Shown piece after piece: positions 29,340 through 37,988 of a DNA stretch of 64,000 nucleotides. The notes below the pieces were generated by a model. It did no database searches, was not told the origin of the DNA, and saw only the letters and a program-made list of their open reading frames with translations. The DNA lies in contig NZ_JAIVKJ010000002.1 in the NCBI RefSeq assembly GCF_020524885.1, positions 806,001 through 870,000 of the forward strand, written 5' to 3'. The DNA comes from Microbulbifer elongatus. Its GTDB lineage: Bacteria; Pseudomonadota; Gammaproteobacteria; Pseudomonadales; Cellvibrionaceae. A program made the translations under genes and the position numbers. Position 1 is the stretch's first letter; each line of letters opens with the position of its first letter.

Positions 29340-29903
29340 ATGCGTACTACAATAACCGGCCTGCTCGCGGGGCTACTGACCGTTGTCGGGCTCGCTGGCT
29401 GCGGCACCCCGACCCAGATCGAGCGGATCGAGCCGCGCACGGCGCCCGTAAGCTTCCAGACCTATGCCTGGGGAACCGAAGTGCTGACCGGTGATGCCGG
29501 CGCCCCGGCCCAACTGGTGGAACTGGACACCGAGCTACGCCGCACCGTGGGTGCTTTGATGCAGTCCCGTGGCTACCGCCAGGTGCAGAGTGTGGACTCG
29601 GCACAGATGGTGGTGGAGTATCAGATCGCGGTGATTGAGGAAGAGTTCGCTAGCGAGCAGGAAAATGAGAGCTGGGATGCACAGTTTGACAGCAATGCGC
29701 AGCGCGGTGTGGTGGAGTTGCCGGATCGTAGCGGTGCACCGCGGGTTACCCTCTCCGTGGGCATCGGACCGCATAACGGCATGCCCATCTGGGGTGGCAG
29801 CGCCACCAAACTGATGGCACGCCCGGAAGACAAGAGCGAGCGCCAGCGTATTCTCAACCGGGCGGTAGGAGAACTGCTCAAAGATCTGCCGCCGGCAAGC
29901 TGA
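29340..29903 (+). CDS. DUF4136-type lipoprotein
   Basis: 187 residues. Signal peptide with lipobox (TVVGLAGC, Cys near residue 21) and GGGAGA ahead of the ATG. Sequence such as VSFQTYAWG, LRRTVGALMQSRGYRQV and AQMVVEYQIAV fits DUF4136 proteins, small outer-membrane lipoproteins of unknown role. It follows the MCE gene by 84 bases. E. coli pqiABC also ends in a lipoprotein (PqiC), but this family is different, so an equivalent role is inference. Confidence 0.72.
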   Translation: MRTTITGLLAGLLTVVGLAGCGTPTQIERIEPRTAPVSFQTYAWGTEVLTGDAGAPAQLVELDTELRRTVGALMQSRGYRQVQSVDSAQMVVEYQIAVIEEEFASEQENESWDAQFDSNAQRGVVELPDRSGAPRVTLSVGIGPHNGMPIWGGSATKLMARPEDKSERQRILNRAVGELLKDLPPAS

Positions 29904-29985
29904 CCGCCGGCGCATACACCGAAACATCAATTCGATCACAGTTCGGCAGGGACGCCGGGACTCTCACCGATCAACAGGAGAGCAT

Positions 29986-30579
29986 ATGGCTTCACTGCCC
30001 AGTACCTTGCCCCGTACCTTTTTCAATCGGGCCTTGCGCGTCGTCACCCTCGGGCTTGTTATGGCCCTGGGGCTTGGTGGTTGCGCCAGCCCCAACCCGG
30101 TCGCGGTGGATTACGACCCCTCCTTCAAATTTGCCAACCTGCGCAGCTATTACCTTCTGGATACCCTGGCCAATGGCCCGGTGTCGCCGTTCGAAAGCAA
30201 GCGCGCCAATCAAGCGGTCAACGACGTGTTGAAAGGCAGTTACCGCCAGGTGGAAAGCCGCGAAGAAGCGGACTTTCTGGTGCGGGTGCAACTGTTCAGC
30301 AGCGACAAAGTGGCCGTGTATGAAGATCCCTTCAGTATCTACGGTGGCTATCGCTATTTCGGCTTCGGCTGGAGAGCGCCGCTGCGGGTACGTGAGTACC
30401 GCGAGTCGTCACTGATCGTGGATGTGTTGTCGCCGGAAGAGGCGCCCCTGTGGCGCGGCAGCATGCCGTCGGTGGCGGGCCGCTACGATGCGCCGGAGCA
30501 GCAGCTGTTCCGCCTGCGGGAAGAGGCCGGGATGATTCTCGCCAAATTCCCGCCCTACAACGATGTGGGTTTTGACTGA
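29986..30579 (+). CDS. DUF4136-type lipoprotein (second)
   Basis: 197 residues; lipobox LGLGGC after a long N-terminal region, and AGGAGAG before the ATG. Contains VDYDPSFKFANLRSYYLLD, a repeated-type DUF4136 N-terminus, and SLIVDVLSPEEAPLWRGSM near the end. Paralogous in layout to the previous gene, 82 bases upstream, and only 32 bases before nudF, so the pqi-like transcript may run into nudF. Confidence 0.75.
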   Translation: MASLPSTLPRTFFNRALRVVTLGLVMALGLGGCASPNPVAVDYDPSFKFANLRSYYLLDTLANGPVSPFESKRANQAVNDVLKGSYRQVESREEADFLVRVQLFSSDKVAVYEDPFSIYGGYRYFGFGWRAPLRVREYRESSLIVDVLSPEEAPLWRGSMPSVAGRYDAPEQQLFRLREEAGMILAKFPPYNDVGFD

Positions 30580-30611
30580 TCAAATAAAGTAGTGGAATTG
30601 GGATAGACACC

Positions 30612-31238
30612 ATGAGCGAAAACGGGAGTCTCAAGCCGCAGTTTACACGCGGCGCAGTCGACGTTATTTCCCGTCAAATAAAGTACGACGGCTACTTCCA
30701 GATTCACAAATTACGCCTGCGTCACCGGCTCTACCGCGGTGGCTGGAGCGGGGAAATGGAGCGGGAGCTGTTCGTGCGCGGCAACGCGGTCGGGGTACTG
30801 CTGTACGACCCGGAGCGCGAGCTGATCGCACTTACCGAGCAGTTCCGGGTGGGTGCGCTGGAGCGCGAAGGTGGCCCCTGGTGCCTGGAGGTGGTGGCTG
30901 GGATGGTGGAAGAGGGTGAAACGCTCGAAGGCGTTGCCCGCCGCGAGCTGCAGGAAGAGGCGGGCCTGGAAGTGGTCGACCTGCACTTTATCCGCAGCTA
31001 CCTGCCAAGCCCTGGTGGCACCTGCGAGCGCATGCACCTGTTTTGTGCCTGTGTTGACCTGAGTGGGGTCGGTGGGTATTTCGGGCTGGCTGACGAGCAC
31101 GAGGATATTCACCTGAGGGTTTTCCCCCTCGACCAGGTGCTGGACGCGGTGGCCAGCGAGGATGGAGTCATCGATAACGCCGCCAGCATCATCAGCCTGC
31201 AGTGGCTACAGCTGAACCGCGATCACCTTGGGCGCTGA
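30612..31238 (+). CDS. nudF: ADP-ribose pyrophosphatase (Nudix)
   Basis: 208 residues. Hydrolyses ADP-ribose to AMP and ribose-5-phosphate. The Nudix box is complete: GMVEEGETLEGVARRELQEE followed by AGLEV. N-terminal block DVISRQIKYDGYFQIHKLRLRH and late SYLPSPGGTCERMHLFC fit NudF. Part of the conserved nudF-DUF1249-cpdA-yqiA-parE string of gammaproteobacteria. Confidence 0.94.
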   Translation: MSENGSLKPQFTRGAVDVISRQIKYDGYFQIHKLRLRHRLYRGGWSGEMERELFVRGNAVGVLLYDPERELIALTEQFRVGALEREGGPWCLEVVAGMVEEGETLEGVARRELQEEAGLEVVDLHFIRSYLPSPGGTCERMHLFCACVDLSGVGGYFGLADEHEDIHLRVFPLDQVLDAVASEDGVIDNAASIISLQWLQLNRDHLGR

Positions 31239-31371
31239 GCCCGAATTACCGTATCGTATCCCGGTAGATGTATGAAAAATATGCATTGCTGTGGCGATGC
31301 GGCGAGTTGCCCCGACAACACAGGCAATTTGAGAGATAAATCACGGCGCAGACTCAACAGGAGTGTCGATA

Positions 31372-31941
31372 ATGGCGGTACCGGCAGGCACTGGCCGCAA
31401 GGCAAAATCCCGGGAACCCGGTAGCTCGAAAGGGCTAAACCGGGTCGGTGAGAGTGGTGGCAAGTTAAGCGAAGCGCGCTCAAAAGAGCGCTACCGAGTG
31501 GACCTTACCTCCTATCACGCCGATTGCGATGCCAACTATTTGCGCCTGTGCAAATTGATGCCGGAGCTCGCAACGAACCATAGCTGGTCCTACCAGATGC
31601 CCAACGGCACCCTGGAGGTGGCCGTGGTGGAGCGCAGCAGATACACCACAGAAGTGTGCCTGCAGGCCACCAGTAGAGAGAACAGTAATGAAACCAGCTG
31701 GCTGACGCCGCCGCCCATTACCGTACGCCTTTATCATGACGCGCGTATGGCAGAAGTAGTGGCTGTGGATGGCCAGGGGCCGGTTGGCGGAGATGGGTTG
31801 AATTTCAGCTATCCCAACCCGGCTATGCACAATGAAGATGAGCGCCAGCAGGTTAACCGCTATCTGAGCGAGTGGCTGGCGCATTGCCTGGCAAACGGCC
31901 GCGCTGAGGTCGAGCTTCCATTCCGCGGAAGCCAAACCTGA
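31372..31941 (+). CDS. DUF1249 (YqiB-family) protein
   Basis: 189 residues. YRVDLTSYHADCDANYLRLC and LMPELATNHSW are the family core; ARMAEVVAVDGQGPV and YPNPAMHNEDERQQVNRYLSEWLAHCL complete it. Function unknown; conserved between nudF and cpdA in gammaproteobacteria. The ATG at 31372 has AGGAG at eight bases; a GTG nine bases earlier is also in frame. The first ~40 residues are basic and not part of the family core. Confidence 0.88.
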   Translation: MAVPAGTGRKAKSREPGSSKGLNRVGESGGKLSEARSKERYRVDLTSYHADCDANYLRLCKLMPELATNHSWSYQMPNGTLEVAVVERSRYTTEVCLQATSRENSNETSWLTPPPITVRLYHDARMAEVVAVDGQGPVGGDGLNFSYPNPAMHNEDERQQVNRYLSEWLAHCLANGRAEVELPFRGSQT

Positions 31942-31972
31942 AGCCAGCCGGGCATCGCAAACGCGAACATGG

Positions 31973-32797
31973 ATGTTACGGCAAGGTGAGACATTGAATA
32001 TTGAGGCAGTACAACCGGCAAACCGGCTGATCCAGATCACCGACCCCCATATTGGTGGCCGGCCGGATTACCAGTTGCTGGGATTGGATACCGGGCACAC
32101 CCTGAATGAGGTGCTCTCTGCCGTGTCCGCTGATTCTGCCTCCACGGATCTGATCGTGGTCACGGGCGACGTTTCCGCCAACGGTTCCGAGGCCGCCTAC
32201 CGCCGCTTCCTGCACAAGATGCAGCCAGTTACCACGCCCTGGTTCTGGCTCCCCGGCAACCACGACAATCCCCACAGAATGGACGAACTGGCCCCCAGGC
32301 GGCGGCCGGAAGTGGTCCCTCTGGGCGCCTGGCGTCTGCTGCTGCTGGATACCAGCGTGCCCGGGCAGATCAGCGGTGGCTTCAGTGCCGCAGAGCTGGA
32401 GCGCATTGGCCAGCTGCTGCAGAGCAATCGTGAACATCCGGTGCTGATCATGATGCACCACCAGCCGGTACCCGTGGGCAGCCACTGGATCGACGGGCAT
32501 ATGCTGAAGCAGGGGCGCGAGGCGTTTATCGGGCTGGTGAGCGATGCGGAGAACGTGCGCGCCATCGCCTGGGGCCATGTGCACCAGCAGTTCGACAGTC
32601 ACCTAGGGCATATCGGCCTGCACGCCACCCCTTCCACATCGGTGCAGTTCACTCCCGGCAGCGGCCCTTTCGCGGTCGATAGCGAGATGCCCGGCTACCG
32701 TTGGTTTGACCTGCGCGAAGACGGCAGTTACGAGACCGGTGTAGAACGCGTGGCCATCTCAGAATACAGTGTGGACTTGGCCTCCTCTGGATACTGA
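31973..32797 (+). CDS. cpdA: 3',5'-cyclic-AMP phosphodiesterase
   Basis: 274 residues, calcineurin-like metallophosphoesterase hydrolysing cAMP, thereby tuning Crp signalling. Metal-binding motifs in order: TDPHIGG, GDVSANG, GNHDNP, HHQPVPVG and WGHVHQ. The ATG at 31973 is given; a TTG at 31994 has a better ribosome site (AAGGTGAG) and may be the true start, giving 267 residues. Follows DUF1249 by 31 bases in the same operon. Confidence 0.92.
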   Translation: MLRQGETLNIEAVQPANRLIQITDPHIGGRPDYQLLGLDTGHTLNEVLSAVSADSASTDLIVVTGDVSANGSEAAYRRFLHKMQPVTTPWFWLPGNHDNPHRMDELAPRRRPEVVPLGAWRLLLLDTSVPGQISGGFSAAELERIGQLLQSNREHPVLIMMHHQPVPVGSHWIDGHMLKQGREAFIGLVSDAENVRAIAWGHVHQQFDSHLGHIGLHATPSTSVQFTPGSGPFAVDSEMPGYRWFDLREDGSYETGVERVAISEYSVDLASSGY

Positions 32798-33014
32798 TCC
32801 TGTTGCGACAGGAGAAACTAGGCCAATCCTCCCCTTTCCACATCTCGATCTGCCTTTCGTGACTCCGTATCCATCCATCTATCATAATATGGCACGAGAA
32901 TTCGCGGTTTAGTGGTACCGAGTTCCTGAGGTAGAGTACTGGCTAGGCGCGATGTTCTGCCGCCATCACCTATTCATTCATTTACCTGTGTGCACATCAG
33001 GGAGTGAGGCCACC

Positions 33015-33689
33015 ATGCAGACAATTCATACAACCATCTATAAAAAAGCGCTGTCCCTGCTGCTTCTTGCCACGGTGTTGTTGGCGGGCTGTGCGCAGCA
33101 GCCGGTTGCATCACCGGAAGACGAAGCGGATGGCCTACTGCCCCGCAAGACCGGGCTGGACAGCGTCAGTGCTGTCTTCGCTTTCGATTTGAGCGGCGCC
33201 AAGGTCTATCTGGAGCCGGTGGGGGTGGAATACACCAAACGCTTCCCCAGCGCTGGTTCTTCACTGCGTGCAGAAGATTACGAGCTGCGCGAAAAAGATC
33301 TCACCAAGCTACAGGCGCTGATGGGGGAAACCCTGAGTGAGCGCTTCCTTGCGCCGCGTCGCAGTGAGCTGGTAGCGGACAAGGCTGACTCGGATTATGT
33401 ATTGCAGCTGGACCTGAGCCGTTTTGCCCTCGGTGCACCGCTGGACCCGCAGCCCTGGGTGTGGCGCGTCTACACCGATCAGAGCGCCTACGGAACCCTC
33501 TCCGGTGAGCTGAAAGACAGCAGTGGCAACCCGGTAATGCGTTTCAGCGATCGCCGCGATATTGGCGAAAACTTTGGCAACCTGGGCCCCGCGGGCCGTT
33601 TTGAGCGGTTCAACAGTGTGACCTTCTGGCGCGACATGAGAGTGGATATGCGCCGCGCTTTCGCCAGCCTGGACGAGGCTCTGCGCTGA
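33015..33689 (+). CDS. Uncharacterised lipoprotein
   Basis: 224 residues with an N-terminal signal and lipobox (LLATVLLAGC, Cys near residue 25). After it: LSGAKVYLEPVGVEYTKRF, EKDLTKLQALMGETLSERFL and YVLQLDLSRFALGAPL, a mixed alpha/beta periplasmic domain that I do not recognise with confidence (DUF3313-like is possible). ATG at 33015 preferred over an upstream frame to 32952; GGAGTGAGG upstream. Inserted between cpdA and yqiA. Confidence 0.75.
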   Translation: MQTIHTTIYKKALSLLLLATVLLAGCAQQPVASPEDEADGLLPRKTGLDSVSAVFAFDLSGAKVYLEPVGVEYTKRFPSAGSSLRAEDYELREKDLTKLQALMGETLSERFLAPRRSELVADKADSDYVLQLDLSRFALGAPLDPQPWVWRVYTDQSAYGTLSGELKDSSGNPVMRFSDRRDIGENFGNLGPAGRFERFNSVTFWRDMRVDMRRAFASLDEALR

Positions 33690-33795
33690 TCGTCTCTCGT
33701 TGACTGCCTCTCATTTTCGATATGGGAGCCGGTCACTGCGTGTTCGGGGAATTGCCGCCGGTACATCTGCCGGCGGCGCCGCTATAATCCCCGCC

Positions 33796-34443
33796 ATGTC
33801 ACAACAAGAACACGCCTCCGAATACGCCCCTAATTCTGCCGACGAGCGCCCGCTGCTGATTTACCTGCACGGGTTTCTGTCGTCGCCGCAGTCCTACAAG
33901 TGTGAGCTGCTCAAGGACTGGCTGAAAGAGTCTCGCCCGGATGTCGTCTTTTACGCTCCGCTGATTTCCCCGTATCCCGCGGAAGCGGCGACGGTGCTCG
34001 GCAATGCAGTAAATGCGTTTGTATCGCAGCATAAAGGCCCCATTGGTCTTGTGGGCAGCTCCATGGGAGGCTTCTGGAGTACCTGGCTGGCGGAGCAGTA
34101 CAATCTTCCGGCGGTCATCATCAATCCTGCGGTTGCGCCCTCGCGGTTTATGCCCAACTATCTCGGGCAGGATCTCAAGCCGTACAGTGGCGAGATGCAG
34201 ACCTATCGCCTGCAGGCGTCCGATGTGGATAAGATGCAGCAACTGGAAGCTGCGATACCGGAAGTGTTGACCAGTCGCTACTGGTTGCTCGCTCAGCGCG
34301 GTGACGAGACACTGGACTGCCGCGAGGCCGAACGTTTTTACCGCGGCCAGCGCCAGACTATCGAGGATGGGGGTGATCATAGCTTCCAGGGATTTGCCCG
34401 GTACGCCGAGGCACTGGTAGATTTCCTGTTTCCGAACGAATAA
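33796..34443 (+). CDS. yqiA: YqiA-family esterase
   Basis: 215 residues, alpha/beta hydrolase. LLIYLHGFLSSPQSYKCELL, the nucleophile elbow GLVGSSMGGFWSTWLA, the acid D in RGDETLDCREAE and the histidine in GGDHSFQGF are all present, as in E. coli YqiA, which lies between cpdA and parE there too. The ATG at 33796 has no clear ribosome site and lies seven bases after a TATAAT. The frame extends to 33700 but those residues are low-complexity and not family-like. Confidence 0.92.
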   Translation: MSQQEHASEYAPNSADERPLLIYLHGFLSSPQSYKCELLKDWLKESRPDVVFYAPLISPYPAEAATVLGNAVNAFVSQHKGPIGLVGSSMGGFWSTWLAEQYNLPAVIINPAVAPSRFMPNYLGQDLKPYSGEMQTYRLQASDVDKMQQLEAAIPEVLTSRYWLLAQRGDETLDCREAERFYRGQRQTIEDGGDHSFQGFARYAEALVDFLFPNE

Positions 34444-34531
34444 CAACGTCTAAGCGACACTCAGGTAACACCTGAAAACACTTATAAACAACACCAAGCA
34501 GTAGGCGCCGGCCGCGGCGAATAAGAATTCT

Positions 34532-36418
34532 ATGGCCAATTATTCCGCAGAAGATATTGAGGTATTGACGGGGCTGGACCCGGTGAAAAAACGCCCGGGC
34601 ATGTATACCGAAACAACCCGGCCCAACCACCTGGCTCAGGAAGTGATCGACAACAGTGTCGACGAAGCCCTCGCCGGCCACGCGAAAAAAATCGAAGTGG
34701 TATTGCACAAAGACCACTCAATCTCCGTGAGTGACGATGGCCGCGGTATGCCGGTGGATATTCACCCGGAGCAGGGCCGCCCCGGGGTAGAGGTGATCCT
34801 TTCCACCCTGCACGCTGGGGGCAAATTCTCCAAGAATAACTACCAGTTCTCTGGCGGCCTGCATGGCGTGGGTGTATCGGTGGTTAATGCCCTGTCGAAA
34901 GTGCTGGAGGTGACCATCCAGCGCGAGGGCAAGGTGCACCGCATCGGCTTCCAGAACGGCGACAAGGCCTCGGACCTGGAAGTTGTCGGTGAATGTGGCA
35001 AGCGCACCACCGGCACCAGCGTGCGCTTTCTGCCGGATCCGAAATATTTTGATTCATACAAGTTCTCCGTGCCGCGCCTGCGCCACCTGTTGCGCGCCAA
35101 GGCGGTACTCTGCCCCGGCCTCGATGTCACCTTTATCAATGAACAGGACGGTGAGACCGACCAGTGGTACTACGAAGACGGTCTCAAGGACTACCTCGCC
35201 GCGGCCAATAGCGGCTGGGAAGTACTGCCGGCGGAACCCTTCGTGGGCAACTTCTCGGCAGAGACCGAAGCAGCCGACTGGGCCGTACAGTGGCTGCCGG
35301 AAGGCGGTGAGGTCACCGTCGAATCCTATGTAAACCTGATTCCCACCGCCCAGGGCGGTACCCACGTCAACGGCCTGCGCGCCGGCCTGCTCGATGCCAT
35401 GCGCGAGTATTGTGAGATCCGCAACCTGCTGCCGCGCGGAGTAAAGCTTGGACCGGAAGATATCTGGAACCAGTGCTCCTATGTGCTCTCCGCCAAGCTC
35501 GCCGACCCGCAGTTTTCCGGGCAGACCAAAGAGCGCCTCAGCTCCCGCGAGGCCACCGCGTTTATTTCCGGTGTAGCCAAGGATGCGTTCGGCCTGTGGC
35601 TGAACCAGCACACCGAAGACGGCGACAAGCTCGCCGAACTGTGTATCAGCAACGCGCAGAAACGCCTGCGCTCGGCCAAAAAAGTTGCGCGCAAGAAAGT
35701 TACCCAGGGCCCGGCGCTACCCGGCAAACTGGCCGACTGCTCCAGTGGCGATGCTACCCGTTCGGAGCTCTTCCTGGTGGAGGGTGACTCCGCCGGCGGT
35801 TCTGCCAAGCAGGCGCGCGATCGCGAGTTCCAGGCCATCATGCCGCTGCGCGGTAAGATCCTGAACACCTGGGAAGTGGATTCCAGCGAGATCCTCGCCA
35901 GCCAGGAAGTACACGATATTGCCGTCGCAATCGGTGTTGATCCCGGTAGCGATAACCTGGAAGGCCTGCGCTATAACAAGATCTGCATCCTCGCCGATGC
36001 CGACTCCGACGGCCTGCACATTGCAACGCTTCTGTGCGCCCTGTTCCTGCGCCACTTCCGCCCGCTGGTTACCAACGGCCACGTCTACGTTGCCATGCCC
36101 CCGCTGTTCCGCATTGATATCGGCAAAGATGTTTACTACGCGCTGGATGATGCAGAACGCCAGGGTATCCTCGACCGCATTGCGGCAGAGAAGAAGAAAG
36201 GCAAAATCCAGGTGACCCGCTTCAAGGGCCTCGGCGAAATGAACCCGCTGCAGCTGCGCGAGACCACCATGGACCCCAACACCCGCCGCTTGGTACAGCT
36301 GTATATCGACGCCGGCGATGACAGCAATCAGTTACTGGACATGCTGCTGGCGAAGAAACGAGCCGGCGATCGAAAGCAGTGGCTGGAGAGCAAAGGGAAC
36401 CTTGCGGAAGTAAGTTGA
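34532..36418 (+). CDS. parE: DNA topoisomerase IV subunit B
   Basis: 628 residues. ATPase subunit of topoisomerase IV, which decatenates chromosomes. GLDPVKKRPGMYTETTRPNH, VIDNSVDEALAGHA (Asn/Glu catalytic region), GGLHGVGVSVVNALS and the TOPRIM EGDSAGGSAKQARDREFQAI near residue 417, plus the ADADSDG acidic cluster, are all typical. Length is that of ParE rather than GyrB. The partner gene parC, which in many gammaproteobacteria follows directly, is absent; an AT-rich island begins instead. Confidence 0.97.
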   Translation: MANYSAEDIEVLTGLDPVKKRPGMYTETTRPNHLAQEVIDNSVDEALAGHAKKIEVVLHKDHSISVSDDGRGMPVDIHPEQGRPGVEVILSTLHAGGKFSKNNYQFSGGLHGVGVSVVNALSKVLEVTIQREGKVHRIGFQNGDKASDLEVVGECGKRTTGTSVRFLPDPKYFDSYKFSVPRLRHLLRAKAVLCPGLDVTFINEQDGETDQWYYEDGLKDYLAAANSGWEVLPAEPFVGNFSAETEAADWAVQWLPEGGEVTVESYVNLIPTAQGGTHVNGLRAGLLDAMREYCEIRNLLPRGVKLGPEDIWNQCSYVLSAKLADPQFSGQTKERLSSREATAFISGVAKDAFGLWLNQHTEDGDKLAELCISNAQKRLRSAKKVARKKVTQGPALPGKLADCSSGDATRSELFLVEGDSAGGSAKQARDREFQAIMPLRGKILNTWEVDSSEILASQEVHDIAVAIGVDPGSDNLEGLRYNKICILADADSDGLHIATLLCALFLRHFRPLVTNGHVYVAMPPLFRIDIGKDVYYALDDAERQGILDRIAAEKKKGKIQVTRFKGLGEMNPLQLRETTMDPNTRRLVQLYIDAGDDSNQLLDMLLAKKRAGDRKQWLESKGNLAEVS

Positions 36419-36484
36419 GTTTAAGTTCAACGATACATGTACTAAAGAGAATGATTCGACTTGAGGACTCACTTTAAGACAATC

Positions 36485-36515
36485 ACACTTTGGGAAAGGA
36501 ATCCCGAAGTGTTTT
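36485..36515 (+). terminator. Stem-loop terminator after parE
   Basis: CACTTTGGGA (36485-36494) pairs with TCCCGAAGTG (36502-36511) with one G-U pair and a 7-base loop, followed by TTTT. About 70 bases after the parE stop. Confidence 0.7.
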
Positions 36516-36644
36516 CAGATCATTCCTGATCGAAAATCAAAGCCCACTTCTCTGGTGCCGTCACATTCCATAGACTACAGAAACAGAGCCTAGTCTCTGC
36601 ATGCTCTCAATTGCGCGAATCCGATAAGAATTTCTAAATGAAAG

Positions 36645-37763
36645 TTATTCAGGTGAGGGTATAACTCTCGTGTGAGTGCACTTCAAATGGCTTTCGAGAC
36701 TACTGTTGGTCCACCGTTTAAATGCTTTCGAAAAAGAGCTTCCATCTGAATACCCAAGATTTTTAGCGATGTAAGTTGGGCTGGAATGCCCCAGGCTCAT
36801 AATTCTTTGAGTTTCAGCTAGCAGCAGGGAATCCTTTAGTGAAGAAAAGGATGCGCCCTCTAACTGGAGTCTCCGCTTTAGCGTCGCAACGCTCAAGTTG
36901 AGTTCTTGCGCTACTGAATCGATTCTTGCCATTGCAGGAAAAGTATGATTTTTAAGAACCCTGACAACCCTGTCGCTATAGGATTGGTCACTGAATAATT
37001 CCAGTGATCGATTTGCTAATTTTACCAAGTCTTCAAAAATTTCTTTTTTCGGGTTGTGTATTGGAAGTTCGAGAATTCTAGTTGAGAAAACGAAGTGGTT
37101 CTCTGGTTGAGATCCGATTACGGGGCATCGAAAGTATTCGGAATACTGAGTGTCGAGGGCGTTTATGTCGCGAGAGAATCCTATGCGGGCAATCTCTATA
37201 CCTTTGGGTTCGATGTTGTTGGTTAGGAACTTTGTTGTCTTGATAAACTGGGAGAGTATATTCAGAAATACATAATGCCAGTCAAAATCTCTATCCAGGC
37301 TTTTCACTGTTAAAGAGATTTTTAATTCCGAGCTTTCGATGGATGAAGTTAAATGAAAGCAATTTGAAATGAGCTGCCTATACGGCGAAGCACTTCTTAG
37401 CGCACGAGCAATATTACCTGAGTGCATCATAATCAGTCCGGGAATACCAAGGTCTGAAATGTGTATGCATTCTCCAATCTTACAGGGCAATAACGGGTCA
37501 TCACTATGCGCTATCAGTTTTTTCCATATAGCGATGTAATCATAAATCGAAACATAGCCTGGCTGTATGTCCCGGATTACGAGTGATTTAATAAAGCTCG
37601 TGTAAGCAGGGTTTTCAATTAATTGGACGGACGTACTAATTAATGCATCCACCTTTTCCCTGGAGATCACGTTATCCATCTTTAGGCCTGTTAAATCCGT
37701 CTCACAAAACACCAATTTATAAAGTTTGTATTTTAATGTGTCTGTAGAAATGGCATAGCGCAA
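36645..37763 (-). CDS. AraC-family transcriptional regulator (arabinose-binding-like N-domain type)
   Basis: 372 residues. C-terminal third is an AraC HTH pair: IDSVAQELNLSVATLKRRL with QLEGASFSSLKD, then YIAKNLGYSDGSSFSKAFKR with WTNSS. The long N-terminal domain fits the PF12625-type regulators (OruR/ArgR relatives), which sense a small ligand. Start uncertain: ATG at 37763 has AAGGA and is given; M29 at 37679 is possible. It is divergent from the first of the three metalloprotease genes, and a sequence repeated upstream of the third sits just ahead of its start, so it is the likely regulator of the cluster (inference). AT-rich codons, unlike parE. Confidence 0.85.
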   Translation of the reverse strand: MRYAISTDTLKYKLYKLVFCETDLTGLKMDNVISREKVDALISTSVQLIENPAYTSFIKSLVIRDIQPGYVSIYDYIAIWKKLIAHSDDPLLPCKIGECIHISDLGIPGLIMMHSGNIARALRSASPYRQLISNCFHLTSSIESSELKISLTVKSLDRDFDWHYVFLNILSQFIKTTKFLTNNIEPKGIEIARIGFSRDINALDTQYSEYFRCPVIGSQPENHFVFSTRILELPIHNPKKEIFEDLVKLANRSLELFSDQSYSDRVVRVLKNHTFPAMARIDSVAQELNLSVATLKRRLQLEGASFSSLKDSLLLAETQRIMSLGHSSPTYIAKNLGYSDGSSFSKAFKRWTNSSLESHLKCTHTRVIPSPE

Positions 37764-37765
37764 TC

Positions 37766-37784
37766 CTTGTCATATCGGCTCATT
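37766..37784. promoter_or_regulatory. Repeated candidate operator, copy 1
   Basis: CTTGTCATATCGGCTCATT occurs here and again, identical, at 42190-42208. The next 39 bases align without gaps at 22 positions. Copy 1 is 3 bases upstream of the AraC regulator's first ATG and about 205 bases upstream of metalloprotease gene 1. A related AAGTGTCGT lies at 37890-37898. Confidence 0.55.
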
Positions 37785-37988
37785 CTCGCCGTCAAAAAAG
37801 ATAAATGTCGGCTGCGTCACAAGTTGAAATTGTCTCCCCATTTAGAGTCCGCCCTGCTTACTTGGCAACCGTAAAATCCATTCGGACTCAAGTGTCGTTT
37901 GTAAAATTTCCCACGAGTGAAAGCTGCAAGCTGACAAATGTTCCCAGAATAACTCACTATCAAGATTTTTTTTCTAAAGATATTTTTA

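Noticed and set aside
33783..33796. Leaderless transcript for yqiA
   Set aside because: TATAAT lies seven bases before the ATG, but no matching -35 box is present, and yqiA sits in a same-strand gene string.
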